Notes: generated by a model from the letters alone, not told the origin. 64,000 nt of DNA from Methylotenera versatilis 79 (GCF_000384375.1 NZ_ARVX01000001.1:2232001-2296000); one strand, 5' to 3'. Shown: positions 7,966 to 17,680, counted from the first letter of the stretch. Numbers and translations: made by a program.

Positions 7966-10900
7966 TTAGTTCGTCGCCATACTGTCTTCTCTAATAATTA
8001 ACCAGCGGCCATTTCTATTTTCTAAATCCACAATTTTTCTTACCGTGTCCTGTTTGGTATCAGCCGTTATAGTTTGGGTAAACATGGCTAATGCACGGTT
8101 ACCATCTGGCTTGATACTTAAATAAGAAATGTTGATAGCAGGACTATTATCTTTGCTGATTTCGACTTTGCGCTTGCGCTCCCATTGTTGGCGGGTGCTT
8201 CCATCTGACGGAATAAAATCAGATGCATAGGTATTAAAGTAAGCATCAAGGTTTTTGTTTGTTAATGCGGAAGCCCAAGTTTTAATAGTTGTGTCAATTA
8301 ACTGCTGATTGGCATCTAATACATCGCTTTCCTGATTAAACTCAGCTTCCGATTGCATGGCTTGATTGATCGCTACAATATCTTTTTCTGATGCGCCCAC
8401 TTTTTGCTCTGGTACTTTTTTAGCTGCATTTTTAGCCAGTTTAGCTTTCGCATCTTTAACGTATCTCGGTGCCTGATCAAAATCGTAGCGCACGTTTAAT
8501 GTCATGGTTTGCCCTAGATACTTATCACGCAACTCGGCGTCATAGCTGGTGAGTAAGGTTAACTGGTCATTTTCATCATCGCCAGTTAAGCGCACGCTAC
8601 CGCCTAAAAGCAAACTATTACGATCAGGGTTTAAACCGGGGCTGATAAAACGTGTGCCGCCAAATACAAAACGTGCACTGCTGTCTTGTGCTACATTAGC
8701 AAACTCATGGTGATACAATCCGTGTAATTCCAGTTCTGCACCCCAGTCTTTTTCTTGCAGGCTGTAAATAACCTTGCCACCTAAACCGCCGCGAATAGAG
8801 TCAAAACTGCGGCTATTCACTTGCAAATTAATAGGTGAATCTGCTTGGGTAAATACGGGCAGGCCGTTTTCAATGAGTTGTACTGGGGGTGAGGAGCCAG
8901 GTACTGTAGCAATTCTAGAGTCCCTGCCTTTTTCGGTGTAACCACTCTCCTTTAAACGCGTGTAATCAAGCGTTGCAATCGGCACAAAGCTTAAATTATC
9001 ATCCAGCAATATCGGCATGCCTGCATCTAGCCTGCCAGATAACTGCCAGCTGTCATGCTGACCCATTGCGGTGTATTGCAAAAAGTTACGGCTGGTTTCA
9101 TAGGTATTGCGGCCTATACCCAGCATACCGTTGACATACCAATCATCCATAGCCCAGCTGCCGTAGGTAGCGAGTAAATAACTGTTGATATCGTTACGGT
9201 TATTAGCGGTGTAACCTGTGTTAGATACATTGCCACGCGTAAATGCAGCTGCAAAACCCAGTCGCTGGTTGCCAGCATCATCCATCGCTTTATCTGCACC
9301 AAATGCAAACCCAGCGGCAGAGCTGGTATAGCCATCCACACCTTTTAAACGCTCTTGCAAGCCACGGTCACCAAAACCTTGTACCCACACAGCTTTGCTT
9401 TGAACGCTATTGTCGCCAATACCATTTATGTCACCATTGGCCGCTATATTTGCTGGCTGAGGGTTTGCAGGAAAATAATTGCTCAGCATGCGTGTTTCTA
9501 AAATATTGAATACTTTATCCGTATTTCCTTGCACCATACGGAAAGCACCATCATTGATTTCTGGGCGTAAGCGTTCGGCGGTACCAATTAAATTATTGCC
9601 TTTTACGCGTAACAACTCCGTTTGCAATTCCACAGGCAATACAGTGTTACCTGTGTAATTAAAGACAGCATCCAGCGCATTAGTAGCGGATTGTGTCACT
9701 TGCCCTTTTAAAAAGTTGGGGATGCCAATTGTGGCGGTCAGTAATAAATCATCCCCTACCAAACTAGGCAGGAATTGTAAAAAGCCTGGTGATTGCACGA
9801 TAGGAATTCCAGAAACATTGGTAGCAGCGATAAAACTGAAACCCTTATCAATTTTTTCATCAAAAAATGCAGAAGGTATCAAAATAGAAGCTGGGTCAAA
9901 GGTGGTGACACCAGTAGCATTTAGTTGGCCTTGTTGAAGATTACTCACAGTCATCAATAAAGCGGAACCCGCTTCCATATTGGCATTGCCATCAACATTC
10001 AAGGTTGCGCGACCTAGATTAAGTTTGCCTTGATTGATTAAGTTGCCAGTGATTGAGCCAATACTATCTGTACTCGCTGGAGATATGGTGCCTGTCCAAT
10101 TAGCTCCAGAACCAATGATGACGCGACTTGCAGTCAGCACTCCATTAAGCTGAGAATTTCTTGTTCCTAAGCTTCCGTCTGAATTAATGAAACTCCCGTC
10201 TTGACCACTCAATAAATTGATATCTCCAGTCACACTAAAGTTACCGTTTAATTGCGTGGGTGTACCCGTTACGTTCATTGTAGTAAATCCACTCACACTG
10301 CCATAGCTTGGGCAAGGTGTCATAGTCGAGCATGCAGAATCTACATTTAAATTAAGTACATTGTTGCCCAGACCGTTGGCTGTAATACTGCCATTTATAG
10401 CTTTACTCACATTTACCGTGTTTACAGCACCTGCAACATCGTTAATCGTGACAGGGTTAAATATAGAATCTGTATTGAGTGTAAATGTGCGATCACCATG
10501 CACAAGATATAGTGTGGTGGAAATACCTCCGCTGACATTGGTCACCGCACTATCGGTTTGGTCAACATTAATAGCACCTAATATAAGACCATTAGCAGTT
10601 ACAGGATGATTAATGACATGATTACCAGAGCCTAAATAAGCGTTAGTAAATGTGCCATTGATAATACTGTTTCTAGGCCCTACATCGTCTTGCGTAAAAG
10701 CAACTGCTAAGCCAGATAAAGCTTGTGCTTCTGTTAATAATACGTTGCGATCTACCACATATAAATCACCGGCATTAGCATTAAATACCGTACTGCCAGC
10801 CGTCACATTGGTAGCATATTGCGTACCATCTTGCACAAGCGGAGCTGTAAAACCGCCTCCACCAAAGCTAACTACTTTACTAATATATGATGGCACTACG

Positions 10901-11565
10901 CCAACACCATTTCTAACAGTCTCAAATTCTCCATTCACGGTTAGTAAGGCAGCATTTGTATAAATCCCTGCAGTTAAATCTCCAAAGCCTGTGATTTGTC
11001 CAGAAGTAGGCTGAAAGAAATTAGGCTCAAGGAATGGATTTAGCCCAACAAAATTATTGATTGTGAGGGATGGTGTGTTAGCGCCAGCAGTAATGGCAGC
11101 GGCATAGCCCACCTCTATCCCATTATTAAATAATTTTCGCGTGGCTTCATCGTAGGTCCAACCTGCTGGGTCGAATACGCGAGTAAAATTGAAGTTAGAA
11201 TCAAATGTTGATAAATCGATAATCCCTCTGTTATTGATAACAGCCGCTTGATTGCCAGTTATGTTAACCGCACTGGTCGCACCTACTGTAGTAGCCGTGT
11301 TACGGATCACCGCACCAAAATCTGGAGGGTTTAAATTTGGGTCAACCGTAGTATTATTTAATGTGGCTGTGCCAGCACTTGTATCTAAAATCACTTCACC
11401 AATAATGGTGGTATCAATATTATCTGACACGCCAGAACAAGTGTAAGTACCATTACTATTATCTACGCAAGCGGCATAAATTGAGTGACTATTTGTCATG
11501 CTGGCCAAAGCCAACAGCACATTCACAAATAAAGTATTTCTGTTAAATTTGTTTGGAGTATTCAT
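7966..11565 (-). CDS. Autotransporter (type Va) with an extra C-terminal NTF2-like tail
   Basis: 1199 residues. Signal peptide at about 1-31 (SHSIYAA), a long Asn/Thr/Gly-rich passenger that looks like a beta-helix (about 35-700), then an autotransporter beta-domain of roughly 310 residues starting at KAVWVQGFGDRG and ending in the strand TLNVRYDF near residue 1029. Autotransporters normally stop there, with the final aromatic residue needed for barrel assembly. Here 170 residues follow: a Lys/Ala/Gln linker and then a compact domain (about 1094-1197) with the W-A-x-D-Y-x3-Y-x2-DF-x-P, FTQT, VRK and GRWLI pattern of Cds6/NTF2-like domains. A similar domain ends the receptor encoded just upstream. 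Its ATG overlaps the receptor stop (TAATG) and has a strong SD, AGGAGGTGA, so the two are translationally coupled. The passenger's function is unknown. Confidence 0.88.
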   Translation of the reverse strand: MNTPNKFNRNTLFVNVLLALASMTNSHSIYAACVDNSNGTYTCSGVSDNIDTTIIGEVILDTSAGTATLNNTTVDPNLNPPDFGAVIRNTATTVGATSAVNITGNQAAVINNRGIIDLSTFDSNFNFTRVFDPAGWTYDEATRKLFNNGIEVGYAAAITAGANTPSLTINNFVGLNPFLEPNFFQPTSGQITGFGDLTAGIYTNAALLTVNGEFETVRNGVGVVPSYISKVVSFGGGGFTAPLVQDGTQYATNVTAGSTVFNANAGDLYVVDRNVLLTEAQALSGLAVAFTQDDVGPRNSIINGTFTNAYLGSGNHVINHPVTANGLILGAINVDQTDSAVTNVSGGISTTLYLVHGDRTFTLNTDSIFNPVTINDVAGAVNTVNVSKAINGSITANGLGNNVLNLNVDSACSTMTPCPSYGSVSGFTTMNVTGTPTQLNGNFSVTGDINLLSGQDGSFINSDGSLGTRNSQLNGVLTASRVIIGSGANWTGTISPASTDSIGSITGNLINQGKLNLGRATLNVDGNANMEAGSALLMTVSNLQQGQLNATGVTTFDPASILIPSAFFDEKIDKGFSFIAATNVSGIPIVQSPGFLQFLPSLVGDDLLLTATIGIPNFLKGQVTQSATNALDAVFNYTGNTVLPVELQTELLRVKGNNLIGTAERLRPEINDGAFRMVQGNTDKVFNILETRMLSNYFPANPQPANIAANGDINGIGDNSVQSKAVWVQGFGDRGLQERLKGVDGYTSSAAGFAFGADKAMDDAGNQRLGFAAAFTRGNVSNTGYTANNRNDINSYLLATYGSWAMDDWYVNGMLGIGRNTYETSRNFLQYTAMGQHDSWQLSGRLDAGMPILLDDNLSFVPIATLDYTRLKESGYTEKGRDSRIATVPGSSPPVQLIENGLPVFTQADSPINLQVNSRSFDSIRGGLGGKVIYSLQEKDWGAELELHGLYHHEFANVAQDSSARFVFGGTRFISPGLNPDRNSLLLGGSVRLTGDDENDQLTLLTSYDAELRDKYLGQTMTLNVRYDFDQAPRYVKDAKAKLAKNAAKKVPEQKVGASEKDIVAINQAMQSEAEFNQESDVLDANQQLIDTTIKTWASALTNKNLDAYFNTYASDFIPSDGSTRQQWERKRKVEISKDNSPAINISYLSIKPDGNRALAMFTQTITADTKQDTVRKIVDLENRNGRWLIIREDSMATN

Positions 11566-14500
11566 TATTTCACCTCCTGATTGCTGGCAGTGTTGAGTCT
11601 GCTTGCTTTTGGTTTGGTTTGACTTAGAGACGAGGCGTCAGGTAACTTAGCTTTTGCAGTAGAGTTGGCTTCAATTTGTTTCGTCGCCAGCGCATGCTCC
11701 TGTGTAATTTTCCATTGCCCACCTTTTAATTCAAAGGTAAGCACTTTGCGCACATTTTCTACTTGCTCACCTCGATTAACTGTTTGGTTAAACACGGCAA
11801 CCATGCGCTTACCTTCTGGCATTACCACTACATCGCTTAATTGAGTATTTTTTGTGGCATTTGTTACAAATGATAATTTTGTAGTTTCCACCCAGTCTGC
11901 ACGATTAATACCATAAGGCGCAAAGTCTGGGGTATATGATGCTATATAAGAGTCTGCCTTATTATTCACTTGCGCTTTGCGCCAAGCTTCTACGCTATTA
12001 GTAACTTCTTGCTCTGCAACTTGCGTCGATATTTGGGTGCGATTAATTACAGGTAGTGCCTTAATTTTATCCAGTTGTTGTGCTAGAGCCACCTCTTCTG
12101 CATTCGGTACATTAGTTGGCGTTTCTAAATCAGATAAATTAGGTTCAGTTACTAGTGCACTGTTTGGCAACGCTTTTTTAGAAGCATCAAAATCATAAGC
12201 TACTGATAGCCAAATGCCGCGTGGTGCACCGGCCGAAATAAATTGCGATGGGATCCATTCACTAGAGTTGTAATTAAAGCCACCAGGGCCAATTGCGCCG
12301 AATGTAGATGGTGCAATTGGATTAATGCCTAAGCGCCCTGCGGTGTAGTATTGCTTATCAAGCAAATTATTAATACGTGCATTGAGCGTCCAGCCTTTAC
12401 CCATATTGTAACGACTGCTCAAATTGACAACGGCATATCCAGGTGCTGTACCATCGTATTGATTATCAGGCAATTTAACTTGAGCACCACCCGTACCACT
12501 TACAGTAACAACTCTGCCTTGACTTGGTGTGTGCGCATTGTTTTCGTTGCCGCGTAAAAATGAGCCGCTATGCGCTACAACACCTAGATTCACTTTAAAA
12601 TCTCGGGTTACTTTATAGCCCCAATTAAAATTAAGGTTATTAAACGGTATGCCAGGCAATACATTGCCAGGCTTTACTTGAATCATATTATAATTGGGTG
12701 AGCCAGGATCAAGCGTACGTGAACTATTGTTGGGGCTAATGGTTTGAAAGTTTGATTGAAAAGTAGCATCTGTCAGTGAATAGTTGATGCGGAAATCTGA
12801 TTTGCCATATTCGCCAGCGATACCAAACTCTAAACCTTGACGCCGCGTATCGCCAATGCTTTGAAAAAAGTTAAGTTCGGGCGTTAGCGATGTCATATAG
12901 ATGTCATCACGTAAATCAGTACGGTACGCGCTGATATTCCATTCCAAAAAGTCACCAAATTTGCCACGCGCACCTATTTCCATTGTTTGCGCTTTAACCT
13001 GTGGCAAATAGGGGTCGCCAGATAGAGCACTGGGGAGGGAACAACCTCTGTTTTCTAAAATACTGCGTGGTTTAAAAGGAGGTTGTGGATTACCATCAGG
13101 ATCAATTACGGAAGGTACCAGAGTTCCATCATAAGCGCAGCCCAACTCAATCACAGATGGCACACGCGTGCCTTGATTCCAGTTGGCGTATAAATTTAAA
13201 TTGGGTTTGGCTTGCCAAGTGGCACCAAAAGCAGGGTTAAGTGAGTGATACGAAAACTTTTCGATTGCCGGCACGTCTAGCAACCCAGCTATTCTTGCTT
13301 TCTCAATATCTGTTAGATTTAAGTTGGCGACAGTTTCCTGTCTATAAGCCAATGCATCTATTGGCTTGGTACTGTCGTATGTACAACCAGCGGTGGTGCA
13401 GGTTTGATAAAATAGCACTTTGTTTAATAATTTATTTAGACCACTTTCTGAGATTTTAGGGGCAAGTTTATTCTGAATATCGGTGTAGTTATATCGAGCA
13501 GATGCTGATAAATTCAGCGTCTGGGTTGGACTCCAGGTTTCACTCGCATATAAGCTTTTAGTAGAAGATCTGCCTTTAAATTTATTGATTGGCACATCGT
13601 GATTTCTCGCATAAAATTCTTCTCCTATCTGATCAGGCGCGCTATATACGTTACGATTATTATCCAACAAACCATAGCTCTGCGAACCATCATAGCTTGC
13701 TGTTGCCTGATCTATTGCAGCACCCACCATTGCTTTATGCTGGTCTAAATTAAAGTTGATCTGAACTGTAGCGCCCTTGGTAGTTTGCCGAATATCAGAT
13801 TCAGTAATCACCGCAGTAGGTGTGCCTTCAATTACACCCGCTCCACCATCAAAAAAACCATTACGACTTTTGCCAGTACTGGGTAGACCAAAATCATTAG
13901 CTACCAGTTGACCCGTCGCTTGGCTAATTCCGCCTGTAGTAGGACATCTAGTGGCATTAGTAGCTGGTGCAGCAAAAATATAGAATCGATTACCTCCGTC
14001 AACATAGCTCGCAGGTTGTCCATTACCCGGTGAAACTCCTTTTACAAAATCCAAAGTCGTGGCAGAAAAGGATAAGCTTGGTACATCAATGGAATTGGAA
14101 AACGACCCTGCACCTGGAGATGAGAATTTACTTTGTAACTCTTGCTGCAATTCTACTGGTATTGACGCATTTCTAATGAATCCGGCAGGTGGTGTGTATG
14201 TATTATTAAGAAGCCCATCAAATACTGTAGAAGCGAAGTCGTTATAGGTAGCTTCATCTGCCACATAATAATCTGGGAAGCCTTTACCATCGCTATCGAG
14301 TAGATTGCAGGTGAAATCTTCCCCAAGTAATGCCTTACGGGTCTGTTCAGCTCTGTAAGGCCCATCAAAGTTGGAATTTTCAAATTCTTCTCGCGGAATA
14401 ATATCGCCTGTACTCGACCTACGATTACTTTGTCGGTGATAGACCATCCCAGTGACATTGACCGTGTCATTGACATCAAAAGCACCCGCAATTTGAAACT

Positions 14501-15710
14501 GGATTAATTTATTCTTGGTAACATCTGGCGAAGTAAATACTGCGCTTGGGTCTTGTCGATATAACTCCTGTGGCACAGTGCCGTTACCTGTTAACTTGTT
14601 TACAACACCTAAGGTGGAAAAAGCGATCGATGCACGCTCGCCTTGCCATTCTAATTTACCAAAGGCTTGGTTGACTTTACTGGGTGAATTGTCACGCCAG
14701 CCATCCTCCATAAATACATTGATCGCACCAAATGCTGCGTAATCACCTGCTGTATCCCAGCTACCCTCTTCTTTAATGGCGTTATTCCAACCACCTGATG
14801 CTTGCAGTTGTTTGCGACCAAATGAACCTGTTAACACTTCAGCAGAAACACCTGCATCGGTAAAACCACTTTTTGTTTTCATTGTGAGCGCGCCACCCAG
14901 CGTGTTTAATCCGTATAAGGGGTTTGAACCAGGAATTAAATCAAAACCGCCTAGCGCATTCATGGGAATCATGTCCCAGTTAACGACATCCCCAAAAGGT
15001 TCATTAATACGAATACCATCAAAAAATACTGATAACCCTTGCGGTGAGCCGATCTGCGGACTAGCGGTAAATCCACGATAGGTAACATCCATTTGAAATG
15101 GATTGCCTTGGTAATCATTGACATTGACCGATTGCAATTTGGAATTTAATAAATCGGCCAAACTAAGTGAGTGCGCTTCTTTGATTTCTTTTGCAGAAAT
15201 GCTTTGGATATTGCCCGCAATCTGCTCTTTAGTGAGGTCAAGTCCAGGCATTGGACCGATTTGTTTAAAGCGTTTGGCGCGTACTTTTACTTCTTTCAAC
15301 TCTACATTTGTAGAAGTGTTATCGCTGACTTTAACTGCCGGGGCTTTTCTGAGCTCCAGCTCACCTTTCTTATTGTTAATAATCTCAAGCCCGGAATCTT
15401 TAAGCAGCGTAGTAAAACCGTCTTTAACCGTGTATTGGCCTTTTAAGCCCTGCGTGTTTTTGTTGTGGGTTAGGTCAGAATCGAATGAAAGCAGTACACC
15501 AGCAGTAGCTGAATATTCAGATAGTGCTTTTGTTAAATCACCTGCGGGGATATTAAATGATTGTGGCGGGATGGTTTTGACAAGCTCGTCCGCAAAGCTA
15601 TTGGACGCCTGAGCCATCATAAGCATGATGGATAAACTTATAATATTTTGTGATTTTTTTGCAAAACCACACTTACCAAATCTAAATGTTTGGTTTACTG
15701 ATCTAGCCAC
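11565..15710 (-). CDS. Very large TonB-dependent receptor with N-terminal STN signalling domain and C-terminal NTF2-like tail
   Basis: 1381 residues, far longer than the usual 700-1000. After a signal peptide (to about residue 41) comes a secretin/TonB N-terminal (STN) domain (FNIPAGDLTKALSEYSATAG, to about 125), which in FecA-type receptors talks to FecR. The plug spans about 165-300 (DVTYRGF, IRINEPFG, GGALTMKT) and the barrel about 300-1174, ending WLSVAYDF, with several large loops. A 207-residue extension then follows: a linker and an NTF2/Cds6-like domain (about 1239-1345: EAWRKA, DSYIASYTPDF, FNQT, VRK, GGQWKI) that should face the periplasm. The start is GTG at 15710, supported by GGGAGA about six bases upstream. 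It lies downstream of fecI-fecR, the usual order for surface signalling. The ligand is not deducible; 'metal complex or other nutrient' is an inference from the family. Confidence 0.9.
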   Translation of the reverse strand: MARSVNQTFRFGKCGFAKKSQNIISLSIMLMMAQASNSFADELVKTIPPQSFNIPAGDLTKALSEYSATAGVLLSFDSDLTHNKNTQGLKGQYTVKDGFTTLLKDSGLEIINNKKGELELRKAPAVKVSDNTSTNVELKEVKVRAKRFKQIGPMPGLDLTKEQIAGNIQSISAKEIKEAHSLSLADLLNSKLQSVNVNDYQGNPFQMDVTYRGFTASPQIGSPQGLSVFFDGIRINEPFGDVVNWDMIPMNALGGFDLIPGSNPLYGLNTLGGALTMKTKSGFTDAGVSAEVLTGSFGRKQLQASGGWNNAIKEEGSWDTAGDYAAFGAINVFMEDGWRDNSPSKVNQAFGKLEWQGERASIAFSTLGVVNKLTGNGTVPQELYRQDPSAVFTSPDVTKNKLIQFQIAGAFDVNDTVNVTGMVYHRQSNRRSSTGDIIPREEFENSNFDGPYRAEQTRKALLGEDFTCNLLDSDGKGFPDYYVADEATYNDFASTVFDGLLNNTYTPPAGFIRNASIPVELQQELQSKFSSPGAGSFSNSIDVPSLSFSATTLDFVKGVSPGNGQPASYVDGGNRFYIFAAPATNATRCPTTGGISQATGQLVANDFGLPSTGKSRNGFFDGGAGVIEGTPTAVITESDIRQTTKGATVQINFNLDQHKAMVGAAIDQATASYDGSQSYGLLDNNRNVYSAPDQIGEEFYARNHDVPINKFKGRSSTKSLYASETWSPTQTLNLSASARYNYTDIQNKLAPKISESGLNKLLNKVLFYQTCTTAGCTYDSTKPIDALAYRQETVANLNLTDIEKARIAGLLDVPAIEKFSYHSLNPAFGATWQAKPNLNLYANWNQGTRVPSVIELGCAYDGTLVPSVIDPDGNPQPPFKPRSILENRGCSLPSALSGDPYLPQVKAQTMEIGARGKFGDFLEWNISAYRTDLRDDIYMTSLTPELNFFQSIGDTRRQGLEFGIAGEYGKSDFRINYSLTDATFQSNFQTISPNNSSRTLDPGSPNYNMIQVKPGNVLPGIPFNNLNFNWGYKVTRDFKVNLGVVAHSGSFLRGNENNAHTPSQGRVVTVSGTGGAQVKLPDNQYDGTAPGYAVVNLSSRYNMGKGWTLNARINNLLDKQYYTAGRLGINPIAPSTFGAIGPGGFNYNSSEWIPSQFISAGAPRGIWLSVAYDFDASKKALPNSALVTEPNLSDLETPTNVPNAEEVALAQQLDKIKALPVINRTQISTQVAEQEVTNSVEAWRKAQVNNKADSYIASYTPDFAPYGINRADWVETTKLSFVTNATKNTQLSDVVVMPEGKRMVAVFNQTVNRGEQVENVRKVLTFELKGGQWKITQEHALATKQIEANSTAKAKLPDASSLSQTKPKASRLNTASNQEVK

Positions 15711-15791
15711 ACACTTCTCCCATTAAACAAACTTTAAATAATTATGTTTTATGCTAGATACGCCAAACGAGAATCGAAAAGGTATAAAGAT

Positions 15792-15822
15792 TTTTATAAA
15801 TATTTTGAATATATTTATAAAA
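15792..15822. promoter_or_regulatory. AT-rich inverted repeat upstream of the large receptor gene
   Basis: TTTTATAAATAT and ATATTTATAAAA are perfect 12-bp arms separated by 7 bp, about 80-110 bp upstream of the GTG at 15710. Its place between fecR and the receptor makes it a candidate operator or promoter element. I could not assign it to a named regulator. Confidence 0.35.
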
Positions 15823-15920
15823 AGTAAGTAAAAGTGCTTTTTTGCTTGCTAAAGGTCGGCTTGTATTAGTGTTTGAATGACATTTGAAACGTATCCTTTG
15901 ACTCAGGATATATTGATAAC

Positions 15921-16865
15921 CTAAACAGGTTTGAAGGTAACCCAGTATTTGCTCACAGTGTGAATACGCAGTGAATGGGTATGTTGAAGGCTAGAGAATA
16001 TTGCATCTATATCATTAAGTGGAAATGAGCCAGATACCAAAACATTGGCAATAGCTGGGTCGCAACGTAGATAGCCTATGTAATAGCGATCTAATTCAAT
16101 TAGAAATTCATTTAGCGGCATATCTACAACACTTAAGATGCCTTTAGTCCATAAATCCGTACCGAATCTTAATGGCTTAATTCCAGGTAAGATTTGGTCG
16201 TTAAAAATGGTCGTATGATTTTCATATAGCTTTTGTTTAAAGCCATTATTTGCAAAAGTTTGGATAGAAACAGCATCTTTGTAAACGTTAACTGAAACGT
16301 AATCACGGTGCTGCCGAACACTAAATCTTGTGCCTAATGCTGTGATAGTTCCGTATTTGGTGCGTACGCTAAAAGGCTTTGAAGCGCCCTTTCCATGGCC
16401 AGTTTCAATTAAAACCTCGCCTTTAATCAACTTAATCGTTCGATTTTTATCATCATATTGTTGATCAATTGCGGTATCGCTATTTAATACCAGCATCGTT
16501 TCGTCTGATAAATACAGCGTTTTAATCTCGCCCTTGTGCGTGGTGTAATCTGCCAACATGGCTTGCCATGGCTTTTGATGATAAGCAATTAAGCCTGTGC
16601 CAGTTGCCACTGCAACAATGCCGAGATTTTTTAACAGGTGCCTTCTTGATAAAGAAAATGTCCTACGTTGAAGTAACACCTCCTTGCTGATAACAGGCTC
16701 TAAACCATCAAAAGGTTTACTCACTTGCAGAATACGATTCCATGCATTTAAGTTGAGGCTTGACGCATCTTTCCATGCCTCAAAAGCAGCACGATCCTCT
16801 TCACTGCAATCAGATTCATTCAGCTTTACATACCACTCTGAGGCAATAGCAATTGGATTAGACAT
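15921..16865 (-). CDS. FecR-family anti-sigma factor / signal transducer
   Basis: Inner-membrane regulator that holds the ECF sigma factor and relays the state of the receptor's STN domain. The N-terminal FecR_N part (about 1-55, SEWYVKLNESDCSEEDRAAF, AWKDASSLNLNAWNRI) is the cytoplasmic sigma-binding domain, followed by a membrane helix (about 80-95, LGIVAVATGTGLIAY), the FecR domain (about 105-210, GEIKTLYLSDETMLVLNSDT, FSVRTKYGTITALGTRFSV) and a C-terminal STN-like domain (to 314). I chose the ATG at 16865; a TTG two codons upstream is possible, and neither has a strong SD. It follows fecI by 83 bp and precedes the STN receptor by 210 bp. Family is secure. Confidence 0.92.
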   Translation of the reverse strand: MSNPIAIASEWYVKLNESDCSEEDRAAFEAWKDASSLNLNAWNRILQVSKPFDGLEPVISKEVLLQRRTFSLSRRHLLKNLGIVAVATGTGLIAYHQKPWQAMLADYTTHKGEIKTLYLSDETMLVLNSDTAIDQQYDDKNRTIKLIKGEVLIETGHGKGASKPFSVRTKYGTITALGTRFSVRQHRDYVSVNVYKDAVSIQTFANNGFKQKLYENHTTIFNDQILPGIKPLRFGTDLWTKGILSVVDMPLNEFLIELDRYYIGYLRCDPAIANVLVSGSFPLNDIDAIFSSLQHTHSLRIHTVSKYWVTFKPV

Positions 16866-16948
16866 ATTCAATATATTAAGTAAAAAAGATTGAGGTGAAT
16901 AATTTATTTAAAATTGTATCTATTGTGCGGAGTTTATTTCTGCAGGGT

Positions 16949-17446
16949 TTATCGCTCAGAAGCGCAATGCATTAAAGCTCTTGCAATGTATTTTTTAATT
17001 GAGATGACACTCATGCCCATCTCCTCGGCTATTTCTGGATAAGTCAGCCCATCCAGTTTATGCATCAGAAATGCGGTACGCACTTTAGCAGGCAAACCAT
17101 CTAACATTTGATCAATAGTCACCAATTTTTCTAAATTGATCAGATACGATTCTGTACAAGGGAATAGTTTTTCTTGCGATTCGCCAAAATTGATCATGGC
17201 GGCCATATAAGCGGCTTCCATATCGCGTCGGCGCAAAAAGTTAACCATCAAACCATGCGCAATTTTAGTTAAGTAAGCCCGCGGTTCAACAATCTGTTCA
17301 GCTTCCACCTTAGAAAGCATGCGAATAAACGTGTCTTGCATTAAATCAGCCGCATCAAAAGTAGAGCCTACTTTTTTTGATAGCCAAGTATGGAGCCAGG
17401 AATTGTGCTCCATATAGAAATTTCCTACCAAAGTATTTTGCATCAT
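16949..17446 (-). CDS. FecI-like ECF RNA polymerase sigma factor
   Basis: Extracytoplasmic-function sigma factor expected to transcribe the receptor operon when FecR releases it. Region 2 (FDAADLMQDTFIRMLSK, then PRAYLTKIAHGLMVNFLRRR) and region 4 (LPAKVRTAFLMHKLDGLTYPEIAEEMGMSV, given here in two parts: LPAKVRTAFLMHKL and DGLTYPEIAEEMGMS) are both clear. The longest open frame starts at 17503, but AAGGAT about nine bases before an ATG at 17446 and a resulting length of 165 residues, usual for FecI, favour the internal start. It is the first gene of the surface-signalling locus; a TTGGTTGTA direct repeat lies about 125 bp upstream. Confidence 0.92.
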   Translation of the reverse strand: MMQNTLVGNFYMEHNSWLHTWLSKKVGSTFDAADLMQDTFIRMLSKVEAEQIVEPRAYLTKIAHGLMVNFLRRRDMEAAYMAAMINFGESQEKLFPCTESYLINLEKLVTIDQMLDGLPAKVRTAFLMHKLDGLTYPEIAEEMGMSVISIKKYIARALMHCASER

Positions 17447-17570
17447 GCTTTTTTTATCCTTAAATAATGCTAATGGTTCGCAAGAGTAAGGTGCAAAATG
17501 CATGCCTAAAAATGGGGAATTACTAAGCTACTGTTTTAATTAAGTTTACTCATTTTAAATGGCAGTTAAA

Positions 17571-17600
17571 TTGGTTGTAATTAATAAAATTTGGTTGTAG
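17571..17600. promoter_or_regulatory. Direct repeat upstream of fecI
   Basis: TTGGTTGTA occurs twice, at 17571 and 17591, exactly 20 bp apart (about two helical turns), in the 234 bp between fecI and the upstream gene's stop. The spacing suggests binding of a regulator to one face of the DNA. The protein is unknown. Confidence 0.35.
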
Positions 17601-17680
17601 ATGGCTGAATATAACCACCACATAAATATGCATTAATTAGAAATTTTGTTTAAATTTAATACTGAATTGGGTGAATTAAG

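Noticed and set aside
15118-15612. 164-codon plus-strand open frame
   Set aside because: It lies fully antisense to the signal and STN region of the large receptor, whose protein features are clear; no ribosome site or family match.
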